The notes under the pieces were generated by a model. That model was given only the letters and a program-made list of their open reading frames with translations. It ran no database searches and was not told the DNA's origin. DNA of 64,000 nt from Vulcanimicrobiota bacterium (GTDB lineage: Bacteria; Vulcanimicrobiota; Vulcanimicrobiia; Vulcanimicrobiales; Vulcanimicrobiaceae), in contig PMSI01000001.1 in assembly GCA_003168375.1 (NCBI GenBank), positions 1,178,001 through 1,242,000 of the forward strand. Direction: 5' to 3'. A program made the translations under genes and the position numbers. Positions 46,890 to 56,017 of this stretch are shown here, piece by piece; within the stretch, counting starts at the first letter, position 1, and every line of letters begins with the position of its first letter.

Positions 46890-49552
46890 TGAGCACGCAA
46901 ACCTCGATGGAACTGGGCGCGGCGCCGGGGACCGCGCGGTTGATGCTGCTCGACACCTATGGCCTGGTCTACCGGGCGTTCTTCGCGCTGCCCGAGCTCA
47001 CCACCACGCGCGGCATGCGGATCGAAGCGGCCTACGGCTTCACGATGATGGTCAACAAGATCATCGCCGACGAGAAGCCGACGCACGTGATCGCAGCGTT
47101 CGACAAAGGGCTTCCGGCGGCGCGCATCGCGCTCTATCCCCAGTACAAGGCGCAGCGCAACGAGACGCCGGATGAACTGCGCGAACAGTTCACGCTCGTG
47201 CGGCGCATCCTGGCGACGTACGACATTCCGATCGTCGAGATCGACGGTGAGGAAGCCGACGACGTCATCGCGACGCTGGCGCGTCAGGCCGAAGAGGCGC
47301 AGCAGGACGTGCTCGTCGTGACCGGCGACCTCGACCTGCTGCAGATCGTCGACGCGCGGACGACCGTGTTGACGACGCGCCGCGGGATCACCGACCTCGG
47401 CCGCTACGACGAAGAGAAGGTCCGCGAGCGGTACACGCTCGAGCCGCGCCAGCTCCCCGACTATCGCGGGCTCAAGGGCGATCCGTCGGACAATCTTCCG
47501 GGGATCCCCGGCGTCGGCGAAAAGACGGCGATCAAGCTCGTCAAGACGGCGGGCTCGCTCGACGCGCTGCTTGCGAATCCGGCACTCGCCGGGACACCGA
47601 AGCTGGAAGCGCTGGTGCGCGAATACGGTGAGCAGGCGCGCGTGTGCCGCGACGTCTCGCTGATCAGCCGCGATCTGCCGGTCGCGGTCGACTGGGACGG
47701 TGCACGCTACACTCCGGCCTCGAACGATGCCTTGTACACGCTGTACCGCGACCTCGAGTTCAAGACGCTGCTCGCCAGGCTCGAGCCGCCCGCGACGCCG
47801 CAGCCGGTCGCCAGCGACGAAGTGCTGCAGGGACGGTACTCGTCGTTCACGTCGATCACCGACCCGCCGGACTACGCGAAGCTCGCGCGGCTCATCGGCG
47901 AGACTGCGGAACGGGAACGCGTCGCTGTCGCACTGCGCGGCGACGCTTACGCGGTCTCGGCGGACGACGGTACGGCGTTCGCGTTCAACCTGTCGGCGAC
48001 GAGCTTGGCGCCGGAGGTCGGCGCGGCGTTCGTCGACTTGTGGGAGCGCGTTCCGCACCTGATCGTGCACGACGCCAAGACGGTCGTGCGGGTGGGACAG
48101 CTGCCGATTCGGTACTTCGGCGACGACCCGATGGTCGGCGCGCATTTGCTGAGCCCGTCGCGCACGTTCGCCGACGTCGGTCAGGCGTCGAGCGAGTTGC
48201 TCGGACGCTCGCTCCCGGACGACACGCCGGCGGCCGCCGCGGACGCGGCGGGACTGCTCGCCCGAACGACGCGCGAAGAGCTGGAACGGCGCGGCCAGCT
48301 CTCGCTGTACGCCGACGTCGAGCTGCCGCTGGTTTCGGTGCTCGCGAAGATGGAGCGGGCGGGTATCGCGCTCGATCGCGACGCGCTGCGCGAGCTGGCG
48401 GTGCAGGTCGACGCGGCGGTCGAGCGGCTGCAGCACGAAATCTACGAGATTGCCGGGGAAGAGTTCAACCTCGGCAGCCCGCAGCAGCTCGGCCGCATGC
48501 TCTTCGACAAGCTCGGACTGCCCGCCGGACGTCAGAACAAGACCGGCTACGCGACCGGCGCCGACGTGCTGCAAGGTCTCGCCAAGAGCTTCCCCGTCGC
48601 GGCGAAAGTGCTCGAGTGGCGCGAGGTCTCGAAGCTCAAGAGCACCTACGTCGACGTGCTGCCGGGGCAGGTCGACGCGAACGGCCGCGTCCACACGATC
48701 TTCAACCAAACCGCGACCGCGACGGGCCGCCTGTCGTCGACCAACCCGAACCTGCAGAACATCCCCGTGCGCACGGAGGTCGGACGGCAGGTGCGCAAGG
48801 CGTTCGTCGCGCCGTCGGACGACCGCGTGCTGCTCGCGGCGGACTATTCGCAGATCGAGCTGCGGCTGATGGCGCACCTCAGCGGCGATGAGGCGATGCG
48901 CGCGGCGTTCCACGAGCATCAGGACATCCACGACTTCACCGCCCGGCGCATCTTCGACGTCGGTCCCTTCGCGGAGGTCACGCGGAACCAGCGCACGATG
49001 GCGAAGTCCGTCAACTTCGGGCTGCTCTACGGGATGTCGGATTTCGGGCTCGCGCAACGGCTCGAGATCGACCGCGGCACGGCGCGCGCGATGACCGAGG
49101 CGTACTTCGAGCGCTTCCCCGGCGTGCGCGGCTACATCGACCGCTGCCTCGAAGAAGCCCGCGAGCGCGGCTACGTGCAGACGCTGCTCGGCCGGCGCCG
49201 GTACATGCCCGACCTGCGCTCGAAGAACTATCCGCTGCGGGCCGCCGCCGAGCGCGAAGCAACGAACGCGCCGCTGCAAGGCTCGGCCGCCGACCTGATG
49301 AAGCTCGCGATGGTCCGCCTCGACCGTCGGCTGGAGAGCAGCGGGCTCGACGCCGTCATGCTGCTGCAGATTCACGACGAGCTGATCTTCGAGGTGGCAC
49401 GGCGCGACCTCGACGCCGTCGGCCGCATCGTGAAGCACGAGATGGAGCACGCCCTCGAGCTGAGCGTCCCGATCGAAGCCACCTTAAAAACCGGCAAGAC
49501 CTGGTACGACGTCGCCGCCTTCGAACTCGACACCGTCGTCGAGGAAACATAG
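46889..49552 (+). CDS. polA: DNA polymerase I
   Basis: 887 residues from ATG at 46889 (TGATG with the upstream gene). Three domains: 5'-3' exonuclease (residues 1-290, LDTYGLVYRAFF, VTGDLDLLQ, LKGDPSDNLPGIPGVGEKTA), a 3'-5' exonuclease-like middle part without the acidic DxE residues, so presumably inactive as in Taq and Bst, and the polymerase domain with motif A DYSQIELR (near 651), motif B KSVNFGLLYG (near 708) and motif C QIHDE (near 828). Repairs and joins replication fragments. Length is normal. It follows the macroglobulin-like gene closely although the functions are unrelated. Confidence 0.95.
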   Translation: MSTQTSMELGAAPGTARLMLLDTYGLVYRAFFALPELTTTRGMRIEAAYGFTMMVNKIIADEKPTHVIAAFDKGLPAARIALYPQYKAQRNETPDELREQFTLVRRILATYDIPIVEIDGEEADDVIATLARQAEEAQQDVLVVTGDLDLLQIVDARTTVLTTRRGITDLGRYDEEKVRERYTLEPRQLPDYRGLKGDPSDNLPGIPGVGEKTAIKLVKTAGSLDALLANPALAGTPKLEALVREYGEQARVCRDVSLISRDLPVAVDWDGARYTPASNDALYTLYRDLEFKTLLARLEPPATPQPVASDEVLQGRYSSFTSITDPPDYAKLARLIGETAERERVAVALRGDAYAVSADDGTAFAFNLSATSLAPEVGAAFVDLWERVPHLIVHDAKTVVRVGQLPIRYFGDDPMVGAHLLSPSRTFADVGQASSELLGRSLPDDTPAAAADAAGLLARTTREELERRGQLSLYADVELPLVSVLAKMERAGIALDRDALRELAVQVDAAVERLQHEIYEIAGEEFNLGSPQQLGRMLFDKLGLPAGRQNKTGYATGADVLQGLAKSFPVAAKVLEWREVSKLKSTYVDVLPGQVDANGRVHTIFNQTATATGRLSSTNPNLQNIPVRTEVGRQVRKAFVAPSDDRVLLAADYSQIELRLMAHLSGDEAMRAAFHEHQDIHDFTARRIFDVGPFAEVTRNQRTMAKSVNFGLLYGMSDFGLAQRLEIDRGTARAMTEAYFERFPGVRGYIDRCLEEARERGYVQTLLGRRRYMPDLRSKNYPLRAAAEREATNAPLQGSAADLMKLAMVRLDRRLESSGLDAVMLLQIHDELIFEVARRDLDAVGRIVKHEMEHALELSVPIEATLKTGKTWYDVAAFELDTVVEET

Positions 49553-49580
49553 CACCACTATGGCGATTGGCCACACCGTT

Positions 49581-49606
49581 GTCACCCTGAGCTTGTCGAA
49601 GGGTGG
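49581..49606. repeat. Dispersed palindromic repeat, intergenic copy
   Basis: CACCC-TGAGCTTGTCGA-AGGGTG: the ends are inverted and the core equals the reverse complement of the copies at 11873 and 27130. The changes T to C and A to G keep the stem paired, a compensatory change that supports a selected hairpin. It lies 30 bp after the polA stop and could act as a transcript end or stabiliser. Confidence 0.75.
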
Positions 49607-49641
49607 CCTTCAGCCCAGATCTCGCCAGAGGAGTTAGCGTA

Positions 49642-49905
49642 ATGCATAACTTCCTGCTCGCGGCCCTTGTCGGCTCGGCTTGGCTGGCGGGGATTTCGGA
49701 GTTGAGCCCCACGCCGCTCGGGTCCCGGACCGTTCACATCGCCGGCAGCGGCTCGCCGCCGTTCGCGGTTCGGGTCGCGCGTCTCTCCGTTGTTCCGTCG
49801 ACGCACTTCGGTTCGCCTCCGACGGCGGCGGATATCGTCGTCGGTGTTGACGGCCGTAACATTCATTTCCGTTACGGGCTCGTTTGGGAGACGCCTCGCC
49901 GATAG
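49642..49905 (+). CDS. Small protein with signal-like N-terminus
   Basis: 87 residues from ATG at 49642, with GAGGAG 8 nt upstream. The first 20 residues (HNFLLAALVGSAWLAG) look like a signal or anchor; the rest has no motif I recognise. Its last 34 bp overlap the truncated toxin gene on the other strand. Either a real small exported protein or a chance frame with a good ribosome-binding site. Confidence 0.4.
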   Translation: MHNFLLAALVGSAWLAGISELSPTPLGSRTVHIAGSGSPPFAVRVARLSVVPSTHFGSPPTAADIVVGVDGRNIHFRYGLVWETPRR

Positions 49906-50033
49906 ACCGCCGCATCGCTGGCGCCTGTTCCGAGGGTGCGGATGTCGACGACCCGCTCGACGTCGTGGCCTTCGGCGCGGAGGGCGTTCAGAAGCGAATG
50001 CGCGCCGCTGTCTTCATCGAGCAGCAGGCGCAC
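49872..50033 (-). pseudogene. Truncated DUF5615 (PIN-like, VapC-related) toxin
   Basis: 53 residues from GTG at 50033, overlapping the antitoxin gene by 20 bp. The first 43 residues carry the DUF5615/Mut7-C-like start: MRLLLDEDSG, LRAEGHDVERVVDI and GASDAAVY. The full protein is about 110-120 residues and would continue with TRDKDF and further acidic metal ligands. Here the frame leaves the family after AVY and stops 10 residues later. The toxin has therefore lost its active site, and the break falls where the 49642 frame ends. Confidence 0.6.
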
Positions 50034-50532
50034 GATGCAGGTGAGGTTCGACGCGGCGACGCTCTTCAGCGGTTTCCGCGGCGATTAGGCCATGGTGGCG
50101 TTCGACGTAGTGGAGCGCCTCGACGACGGCGCGACGATCCAAGTCGAATTCCTTGGCGGCGTCATCAGCGTCCCAGCCGTTCGCGCGCATGTCGGCGACG
50201 AGCTGGCCGGCGGTCTGGCGGCGACCCTTCAGAACTAATTGACGACGCCAAGCGTGTGGGACGCGTACCAGAAAATCGTACGAGGAGTCGGGCCGCAACG
50301 CACGGGTGACGTCGGGGAACGCGTCGATCGCCTGCGGATCGTCGGCGCGGTGCAAGCTCAGCACCTGGCCCGCGCGGACCGCATCAACGACGCGCTTCCA
50401 AAAGCCGAGCAGATCTCGCCCGGCTTGGCTCTCGTTCTCGGCGCCGAATGCCTCACGAAGGAGGTCGACCGCCTCCTCGTCTCCGGGGCGCAGTTCGACC
50501 TGCCACCGCCGCCGAAGCGGTTTCTGTGTCAT
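50014..50532 (-). CDS. DUF433-like antitoxin of a type II toxin-antitoxin pair
   Basis: 172 residues from ATG at 50532. The C-terminal 60 residues match the DUF433 winged-helix pattern (GRRQTAGQLVADMRANGWDADDAAKEFDLDRRAVVEALHYVERH). The first 100 residues form an extra N-terminal domain with several tryptophans (RRRWQVEL, LLGFWKRVVDAV). DUF433 proteins are DNA-binding antitoxins for PIN-like DUF5615 toxins, which fits the broken toxin downstream. Promoter and operator immediately upstream are unusually clear. Lower G+C near the promoter. Confidence 0.7.
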   Translation of the reverse strand: MTQKPLRRRWQVELRPGDEEAVDLLREAFGAENESQAGRDLLGFWKRVVDAVRAGQVLSLHRADDPQAIDAFPDVTRALRPDSSYDFLVRVPHAWRRQLVLKGRRQTAGQLVADMRANGWDADDAAKEFDLDRRAVVEALHYVERHHGLIAAETAEERRRVEPHLHRAPAAR

Positions 50533-50561
50533 GGCTCCAATTATATGCCATTTGGAGCCAT
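50531..50561. promoter_or_regulatory. Operator-like perfect inverted repeat at the antitoxin start
   Basis: ATGGCTCCAA - 11 nt - TTGGAGCCAT, ten perfectly paired bases on each side. It spans the -10 element and the start codon of the antitoxin gene, a classic position for autorepression by a toxin-antitoxin complex. Confidence 0.75.
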
Positions 50562-50568
50562 GACGCAA
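50540..50568 (-). promoter_or_regulatory. Sigma-70 promoter of the antitoxin gene, probably leaderless
   Basis: On the minus strand: -35 TTGCGT (50568-50563), 17-bp spacer, perfect -10 TATAAT (50545-50540). The ATG begins at 50532, 7 bp after the -10, so transcription would begin at or next to the start codon. No Shine-Dalgarno sequence can fit, implying a leaderless mRNA. Confidence 0.7.
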
Positions 50569-50588
50569 ATCGCTTGCCTGCTAGGCAC

Positions 50589-51311
50589 TCATCCGGAGCC
50601 GATGGAGCCGCCAAGCCCGCCGGCACGCAGCGCCTCCAGCGCCTCACGCACGGCCCAGATGCCGGCGCCGCAAGCGCGCACGAAGATGTCGCCGTCGCGG
50701 AGGCGGCCGATCCCAATGCGAACGCCCTCGCAGCGGTCCGCGGTGCGGTCGAGTGCGTCGATGTCGGCCGGGCCGAACATGGCGAGGGTGCCGACGGCGG
50801 CGTCTTCCGGATCGTCGGCGTCGAAACGGAGCACGTCGATGAGGGCGGCGCGGCCGCCGCGGTGTACGACCGTTGCGATGCGCAGTGCGGCGCCCGGTTC
50901 CCGCCGGACGAGCTCGGTCACGGTCGTGCGCGCGCCGGGTTCGAGGGCGATCTCCAATCGCGCATCGTAGGACGCGCCGGCTGCGACCAGCGTCGGCTCC
51001 GCGATCAGTTCGAGCCGCGCGTCGTGTTCGACGACCCAGTTCGCCGTGCTGGTTACCGGATCGGGGCCTGAGAGGACGCGCGTCGCCATCTGGCCGGCGA
51101 CGATGAGGTGCGCACCGGTCGCGACGCGGCCGGAGGTCGCGAACGCGTCGCCGCGTACCATCCCGGGGCCGAGGTGGCCGACCACGATGCGCGCGGCGGC
51201 GCCTTCGGCGAAGGGGCGGCTGGCGCGCAGCAGACCCGTGCCGCGAATCGTGCCGACGATGGTCGCGCCGTCGCGGCCGTGTGCTTCGAGGTGCAGCGTG
51301 TTCGCGCTCAT
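50589..51311 (-). CDS. ureD: Urease accessory protein UreD
   Basis: 240 residues from ATG at 51311. UreD/UreH scaffolds the apo-urease and channels nickel from UreG through UreF. Features: LRASRPF near residue 28, [26 protein letters not shown] (the conserved UreD core), [17 protein letters not shown] and the [21 protein letters not shown] region. Shorter than most UreD proteins (about 270) but with both ends intact. Last gene of the operon, overlapping ureG by 4 bp. Confidence 0.88.
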   Translation of the reverse strand: MSANTLHLEAHGRDGATIVGTIRGTGLLRASRPFAEGAAARIVVGHLGPGMVRGDAFATSGRVATGAHLIVAGQMATRVLSGPDPVTSTANWVVEHDARLELIAEPTLVAAGASYDARLEIALEPGARTTVTELVRREPGAALRIATVVHRGGRAALIDVLRFDADDPEDAAVGTLAMFGPADIDALDRTADRCEGVRIGIGRLRDGDIFVRACGAGIWAVREALEALRAGGLGGSIGSG

Positions 51312-51919
51312 CGAGCGGCGTCGAGGAGTGCCGCGCGTTCGACGAAGTGCGCGATCTCGTCCGCGCCGATACCGTGGCGCAGGTCGGTGAACAGGAACTG
51401 CCGCGTGCCGCGCGCGGCGGCGGCGTCGCGGCGCATTCGCTCGAGATCGGCGCCGACGTGCGGGGCGAGGTCGATCTTGTTGATGACCAGCAGGTCGGCG
51501 CGCGTGATCCCGGGTCCGCCTTTGGCGGGGATCTTGTCGCCGCCGGCGACGTCGATGACGTAGATCGTCACGTCGGCGAGATCGGGGCTGAAGGTCGCCG
51601 CCAAATTGTCGCCGCCGCTCTCGACGATCACCAGCTCCAGCGACGGAAAGCGCCGCTCGAGATCGGCGATCGCCTGCAGGTTCATCGACGCGTCTTCGCG
51701 GATCGCGGTGTGCGGGCAGCCGCCGGTTTCGACGCCGACGATGCGGTCCGCCGGCAGACATCCGCTGCGGGCGAGGATCAGCGCGTCCTCCTGCGTGTAG
51801 ATGTCGTTGGTGACGACCGCCATGTCGATGCGCGGGTAGAGGCGGCGCGCAAGCGACTCGAGCAGCGCGGTCTTGCCGGCGCCGACTGGACCGCCGACGC
51901 CGATGCGAACGGCGCTCAC
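51308..51919 (-). CDS. ureG: Urease accessory GTPase UreG
   Basis: 203 residues from GTG at 51919. SIMIBI GTPase that delivers nickel to urease. P-loop [12 protein letters not shown] near residue 8, switch [16 protein letters not shown] with the CPH nickel motif near 70, [16 protein letters not shown], and the [13 protein letters not shown] nucleotide specificity loop. Full length for UreG (about 205). Overlaps ureF and ureD by 4 bp each. Confidence 0.95.
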   Translation of the reverse strand: MSAVRIGVGGPVGAGKTALLESLARRLYPRIDMAVVTNDIYTQEDALILARSGCLPADRIVGVETGGCPHTAIREDASMNLQAIADLERRFPSLELVIVESGGDNLAATFSPDLADVTIYVIDVAGGDKIPAKGGPGITRADLLVINKIDLAPHVGADLERMRRDAAAARGTRQFLFTDLRHGIGADEIAHFVERAALLDAAR

Positions 51920-52590
51920 GACGCGAACAGCCGTCCGTCGAGCCGGCGATGGCGCAGCCCGTCGATCTCGATCGAGGGTGCGCCGGTCGCGAGGTCCTCG
52001 AGATCGCGAACGGTCGCGGCACGTGCGACCGCCGCGTCGAGCGCCGGCCGCAGCGTCCATCGCGCGTGCGCGACGGCGCGCTGACCGAGCGGGACCGCGC
52101 GAGCGGCGACCGAGGCGAGGGTGGTGACGGTAGACGTCGCGTGCGCCGTCAGCGCGGTCCGCCAGTCGATCGCGCAGGCGTCGTAGCCGAGCGCGGCAGC
52201 GAGCACATGCTGCCCACCGCAGCGTTCGCTCGCGATCGCGTCGCGATACCGTGCGAGCGCTTCCGACGTCAGACCGATCGCGTCGAACGTCGCCAGCGTG
52301 GCGCGCGCCAAGTGCGCGTTCGCGCGGCGCAGCTCCCCATTGGGCTGCGCGGCGGCGAGCCGGTCGTCGAGGGCTTCCGCGTCGATGCGATCGCGCGCCA
52401 GCAGCACGAACGCGGCTCCGTCGAGCGGTGCGAAGACGCCGCGCAGGTATGCCTGCAGCCAGGCGACCAGCGTCGCCTCGTCGCGAACGCTCCCTTCCAC
52501 GACCGCGGTCTCGAGACCGAAGGAGTGCGCGAACGCCCCGGCCGGGAACGCCGCGTCGGCGAGCTGCAGCAGCGCGGTGAGCTCAGTCAT
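51916..52590 (-). CDS. ureF: Urease accessory protein UreF
   Basis: 224 residues from ATG at 52590, chosen over 52605 because it begins the conserved [26 protein letters not shown]. All-helical protein that bridges UreD and UreG and gates nickel transfer. The ARARA-type middle and the final RLFAS tail fit the family. Overlaps ureE by 8 bp and ureG by 4 bp. Confidence 0.9.
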   Translation of the reverse strand: MTELTALLQLADAAFPAGAFAHSFGLETAVVEGSVRDEATLVAWLQAYLRGVFAPLDGAAFVLLARDRIDAEALDDRLAAAQPNGELRRANAHLARATLATFDAIGLTSEALARYRDAIASERCGGQHVLAAALGYDACAIDWRTALTAHATSTVTTLASVAARAVPLGQRAVAHARWTLRPALDAAVARAATVRDLEDLATGAPSIEIDGLRHRRLDGRLFAS

Positions 52591-53035
52591 GGCCGTGTGG
52601 TGCATGGGCGTGCCGGAACGGTTCGCGCACGACCCGCCGCTCGCGCGCGAACGGGACCTCGCATTCGGCGAACACGCCGGGAAGCAGCGTGTCGTAGCGG
52701 ACCACGATCTCGTCGCCGTCGATCTGCACCGGAAGGTGCCGGTTCCCCAGCGCGTGCGCGAGCGCGAGCGCCGCGGCGATGGTGGGTGGACGTCCGACCA
52801 GCACGTCGTCCGGTTCGACCTCGACGGCGACGACGCGCTCGCCGTCGGCGTACACCACGTCGCCGTCGCGCAGACGCCGGTCTCCCGCTAACCGAACGCC
52901 CACGTCGCCGGCCGACGTGGCGAGCCGCAAGAGGCGCTTCGCGCAATCGTCGCTGCGCACGCCGACGCGCTCCAGGTGACGTTCACCGACGAGGAAATCG
53001 CTCAGATTGCCGAGCGGCGCGACGAGCACCATCAT
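52583..53035 (-). CDS. ureE: Urease accessory nickel chaperone UreE
   Basis: 150 residues from ATG at 53035 (a second ATG follows at 53032). N-terminal peptide-binding domain (DDCAKRLLRLATSAGDVGVRLAGDRRLRDGDVVYAD) and C-terminal metal-binding domain with LGNRHLPVQIDGDEIVVRYD. The C-terminal tail HAHAPHGHD is histidine-rich and likely binds nickel. The sequence order fits UreE although the family is divergent. The start overlaps the ureC stop by 1 bp. Confidence 0.85.
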   Translation of the reverse strand: MMVLVAPLGNLSDFLVGERHLERVGVRSDDCAKRLLRLATSAGDVGVRLAGDRRLRDGDVVYADGERVVAVEVEPDDVLVGRPPTIAAALALAHALGNRHLPVQIDGDEIVVRYDTLLPGVFAECEVPFARERRVVREPFRHAHAPHGHD

Positions 53036-54744
53036 CAGAACAACGCGTACCGCTGCGCGAGCGGCAGCTCGGCGAGCGGCTCGCAGCGCAGCAGCTCGCC
53101 GTCGGCGCGCACGTCGTAGGTGCGCGGATCGACCTCGATGTGCGGCAGCGCGGCGTTGCGGACCATGTCGCGTTTGCCGAGCGTGCGGACGTTGCGCGCG
53201 GCGACGAACCGCCGCCCGCCGGGCGAACGTTCCGCGAGGCCCGCGGCGAGCGAGGCGGTCGAGACGAACGTCAGCGCGATCGCCTGCGGCGCGCTCCCGA
53301 ACGCACCCCACATCGGCCGCATCCGCACCGGCTGCGGCGTCGGAATCGACGCGGCCGGATCGCCCATCGCGGCCCAGGCGATCGCGCCGCCTTTGATCAC
53401 GAGCTCCGGACGATAGCCGAAGAACGCCGGCTGCCAGAGCACGAGGTCGGCGAGCTTGCCGGGCTCGACCGAACCGACCTCCTCGCTGAAACCGTGTGCG
53501 ATCGCCGGGTTGATCGTGTACTTCGCGACGTAGCGCTTCACGCGCTCGTTGTCGCACCGCTCGCCGTCGCCGGCGAGCGGGCCGCGCTGCAGCTTCATCT
53601 TGTGCGCCGTCTGCCAGGTCCGCGTGATCACCTCGCCGACGCGTCCCATCGCCTGCGAGTCCGAGCTGATCATGCTGATCGCGCCCAGGTCGTGCAGGAT
53701 GTCTTCAGCGGCGATCGTCTCGCCGCGAATCCGCGAATCGGCAAACGCGACGTCTTCGGGGATCGACGGATCGAGATGGTGACACACCATCAGCATGTCG
53801 AGATGCTCGGCGAGCGTGTTCACGGTATACGGCCGGGTGGGGTTCGTCGACGACGGCAGCACGTACGGTTCGCCGGCGATCCGGATGATGTCGGGCGCAT
53901 GGCCGCCGCCGGCGCCTTCGGTATGGTAGGTGTGGATCGTGCGTCCGGCGATCGCGCGGATCGTCTCTTCGACGAACCCCATCTCGTTCAAGGTGTCGGT
54001 GTGGATCGCGATCTGCACGTCGAGCTCGTCACCGACGCGCAGCGCCGTATCGATCGCGGCGGGAGTCGAGCCCCAGTCTTCGTGCAGCTTGAGGCCGCAC
54101 GCGCCGGCGCGCACCTGCTCGCGCAGCGCCTCCGCACCGGTCGCGTTCCCTTTGCCGAGAAACGCGACGTTGACCGGCAGCGCGTCGGTCGCCGCGAACA
54201 TCGTCGCGAGGTGCCACGCGCCCGGCGTGCAGGTGGTCGCGTTCGTTCCGGACGCCGGCCCCGTTCCGCCGCCGAGCATCGTCGTCACGCCGCTCGAGAT
54301 CGCGCTGTCCACTTGTTGCGGGCAGATGAAGTGCACGTGCGCGTCGACGCCGCCCGCGGTGAGCAGCAGCCCTTCGCCGGCGATCGCCTCGGTCGACGCG
54401 CCGACGATCATCCCCGGCGTCACGCCGTCCTGGATCAGCGGGTTGCCGGCCTTCCCGATGCCGGCGATCCGGCCGTCGCGGATCCCGACGTCGGCTTTCA
54501 CGATTCCGGTTGCGTCGATGACGACGACGTTGGTGATCACCGTGTCGAGCACGCCCTCGGCGCGTGTCGCGGTCGGATGCTGACCCATCCCGTCGCGAAT
54601 GACCTTCCCGCCCCCGAAGGTGATCTCGTCGCCGTAGTGCGTCCGGTCGTCTTCGATTTCGATCCAGAGCTCGGTGTCGCCGAGCCGGACGCGGTCGCCC
54701 TTCGTCGGGCCGTACAGCCGCGCGTACGCGGCCCGGTCGATCAC
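53035..54744 (-). CDS. ureC: Urease subunit alpha
   Basis: 569 residues from GTG at 54744, the standard UreC length. Hydrolyses urea to ammonia and carbamate at a dinickel site. Ligands are all visible: HVH near 137 ([11 protein letters not shown]), carbamylated Lys219 in [16 protein letters not shown] (His near 249), [15 protein letters not shown] (His near 275), the mobile flap [20 protein letters not shown] with catalytic His near 323 and the aspartate in SSDSQAMGR. Overlaps ureB by 4 bp and ureE by 1 bp. Confidence 0.97.
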   Translation of the reverse strand: MIDRAAYARLYGPTKGDRVRLGDTELWIEIEDDRTHYGDEITFGGGKVIRDGMGQHPTATRAEGVLDTVITNVVVIDATGIVKADVGIRDGRIAGIGKAGNPLIQDGVTPGMIVGASTEAIAGEGLLLTAGGVDAHVHFICPQQVDSAISSGVTTMLGGGTGPASGTNATTCTPGAWHLATMFAATDALPVNVAFLGKGNATGAEALREQVRAGACGLKLHEDWGSTPAAIDTALRVGDELDVQIAIHTDTLNEMGFVEETIRAIAGRTIHTYHTEGAGGGHAPDIIRIAGEPYVLPSSTNPTRPYTVNTLAEHLDMLMVCHHLDPSIPEDVAFADSRIRGETIAAEDILHDLGAISMISSDSQAMGRVGEVITRTWQTAHKMKLQRGPLAGDGERCDNERVKRYVAKYTINPAIAHGFSEEVGSVEPGKLADLVLWQPAFFGYRPELVIKGGAIAWAAMGDPAASIPTPQPVRMRPMWGAFGSAPQAIALTFVSTASLAAGLAERSPGGRRFVAARNVRTLGKRDMVRNAALPHIEVDPRTYDVRADGELLRCEPLAELPLAQRYALF

Positions 54745-55028
54745 GTGCGGACTCGCGGCGGGGTGCGCTCGCCGCCCATCGCGACGAGCCCGACCGGCCG
54801 TTCGATCCCGGGCTCGAACCGCACCGCGGTCCCGGCCGGAATGTCCAGGCACATCCCTTCGGCGGCGTCGCGGTCGAACGCGAGCGCCGGGTTCACGTCG
54901 CGGAAATGCGCGTGCGAGCCGACCTGAACCGGACGGTCCCCGGTGTTCGCGACGACGACGGTGGTCCGCGCGCGACCGGCGCGCAGCGCGATCTGCCCCG
55001 GCGCCGTGACGATCTCGCCGGGCGTCAT
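54741..55028 (-). CDS. ureB: Urease subunit beta
   Basis: 95 residues from ATG at 55028. Starts [17 protein letters not shown] and holds [47 protein letters not shown], the conserved UreB core. Structural subunit of the (alpha-beta-gamma)3 enzyme. Four-bp overlaps on both sides show tight coupling. Confidence 0.95.
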   Translation of the reverse strand: MTPGEIVTAPGQIALRAGRARTTVVVANTGDRPVQVGSHAHFRDVNPALAFDRDAAEGMCLDIPAGTAVRFEPGIERPVGLVAMGGERTPPRVRT

Positions 55029-55327
55029 GGGATCGGCTGGTGCACGGTCACCAGCTTGGTCCCGTCGGGGAAGGTCGCTTCGATCTGCACTTGGTGCAGC
55101 ATCTCGGGGACGCCGTCCATGACGTCGTCCCGGCCCAGCACGCCGCGCCCGCGATCCATCAAGTCCGCGACGCGGACGCCGTCGCGCGCGCCTTCGAGCA
55201 CGAACGAGGAGATCACGGCGACAGCCTCCGGGTGGTTCAGGCGCACCCCGCGCCCCCGCCGGCGCCAAGCCAACTCCGCCGCGTAACTGAGCAGAAGTTT
55301 GTCGCGTTCTATGTCGGTGAGCCGCAT
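55025..55327 (-). CDS. ureA: Urease subunit gamma
   Basis: 100 residues from ATG at 55327, the usual length. [20 protein letters not shown] at the start, [21 protein letters not shown] in the middle and VTVHQPI at the end. First gene of the ureABCEFGD operon. Upstream frame to 55396 is not conserved. The 84 bp to the divergent DUF192 gene contain no clear promoter or NtrC site. No urea transporter or amidohydrolase gene is adjacent, so urea entry must rely on diffusion or a distant transporter. Confidence 0.95.
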   Translation of the reverse strand: MRLTDIERDKLLLSYAAELAWRRRGRGVRLNHPEAVAVISSFVLEGARDGVRVADLMDRGRGVLGRDDVMDGVPEMLHQVQIEATFPDGTKLVTVHQPIP

Positions 55328-55411
55328 CGCCGTCCATTCTGCGCCTAGGCGCCGCGTTCGTTCTACCACTTGGCCAAACGGGGCGGCCCCGTCCATGAAG
55401 TTGCGCCGGTC

Positions 55412-56017
55412 GTGACGAAACAGCCGCCCGTGACTTCGGCCTCCCCAGGACGCTCCGCCGGCGCGCTGGCGGCGCTCGCCGCCCTGCTCGCGCTAACCGC
55501 CCAGAGCCCGGCGCCGGCCGCATCGCCGCTGCCCTGGTGCACGCGTATCCCGATCGCCCACGCGGGCGACTTCTCGCTCAAGAGCGACGTCGACGGCCAC
55601 ACGATCCACCGGGCGCGCGACCCCGAGTGCCGCGCGCTCGAAGTCCGCACGCCGCGGGGCACGCTGCGGCTTGCCGTTGCGAGCACCGAAGCGCAGCGCG
55701 AGCACGGGCTCATGAACGTGCCGTTCGTGCCGGCCGGCCAGGGGATGATCTTCGTCTTTTCCGACGGCGACCTGGATCGCGGCTTTTGGATGAAGGACAC
55801 GATCACGCCGCTGGACATGGTCTTCGTCCGGCGGGACGGTACGGTCAGCAGCGTCGCGGTGAACGTGCCGGCGACGGCGCCGAAGACTCCCGACGAGAAG
55901 GTCGCGCGCCGCAACGGGGCCGGGCAGTACGTGATCGAGCTCGGTGCAGGTCAGGCTGGGCAGTTCGGCCTGCTGCCCGGATCGCGGCTGGTGATCCCGC
56001 CGGTCGCCGCGCAATGA
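55412..56017 (+). CDS. DUF192 family protein, exported
   Basis: 201 residues from GTG at 55412; TTG at 55370 and GTG at 55430 are alternatives. N-terminal hydrophobic segment [14 protein letters not shown] as signal/anchor, then about 30 mature residues with two cysteines (WCTRI, DPECRAL) and the DUF192 domain: [26 protein letters not shown] and [16 protein letters not shown]. The WMK/TxPLD motif is the family hallmark. Function unassigned; the structures are small beta barrels. Its stop overlaps the start of the paralogue gene at 56014 by 4 bp, so the two are co-translated. Confidence 0.85.
   Translation: MTKQPPVTSASPGRSAGALAALAALLALTAQSPAPAASPLPWCTRIPIAHAGDFSLKSDVDGHTIHRARDPECRALEVRTPRGTLRLAVASTEAQREHGLMNVPFVPAGQGMIFVFSDGDLDRGFWMKDTITPLDMVFVRRDGTVSSVAVNVPATAPKTPDEKVARRNGAGQYVIELGAGQAGQFGLLPGSRLVIPPVAAQ

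Noticed and set aside
46814-49450. 878-codon open frame antisense to polA
   Set aside because: Composition-driven shadow; polA motifs on the plus strand are unambiguous.
44921-49552. A 1543-residue fusion reaching into polA
   Set aside because: The upstream 650 codons are an out-of-frame reading of the macroglobulin-like gene. PolA starts at ATG 46889.
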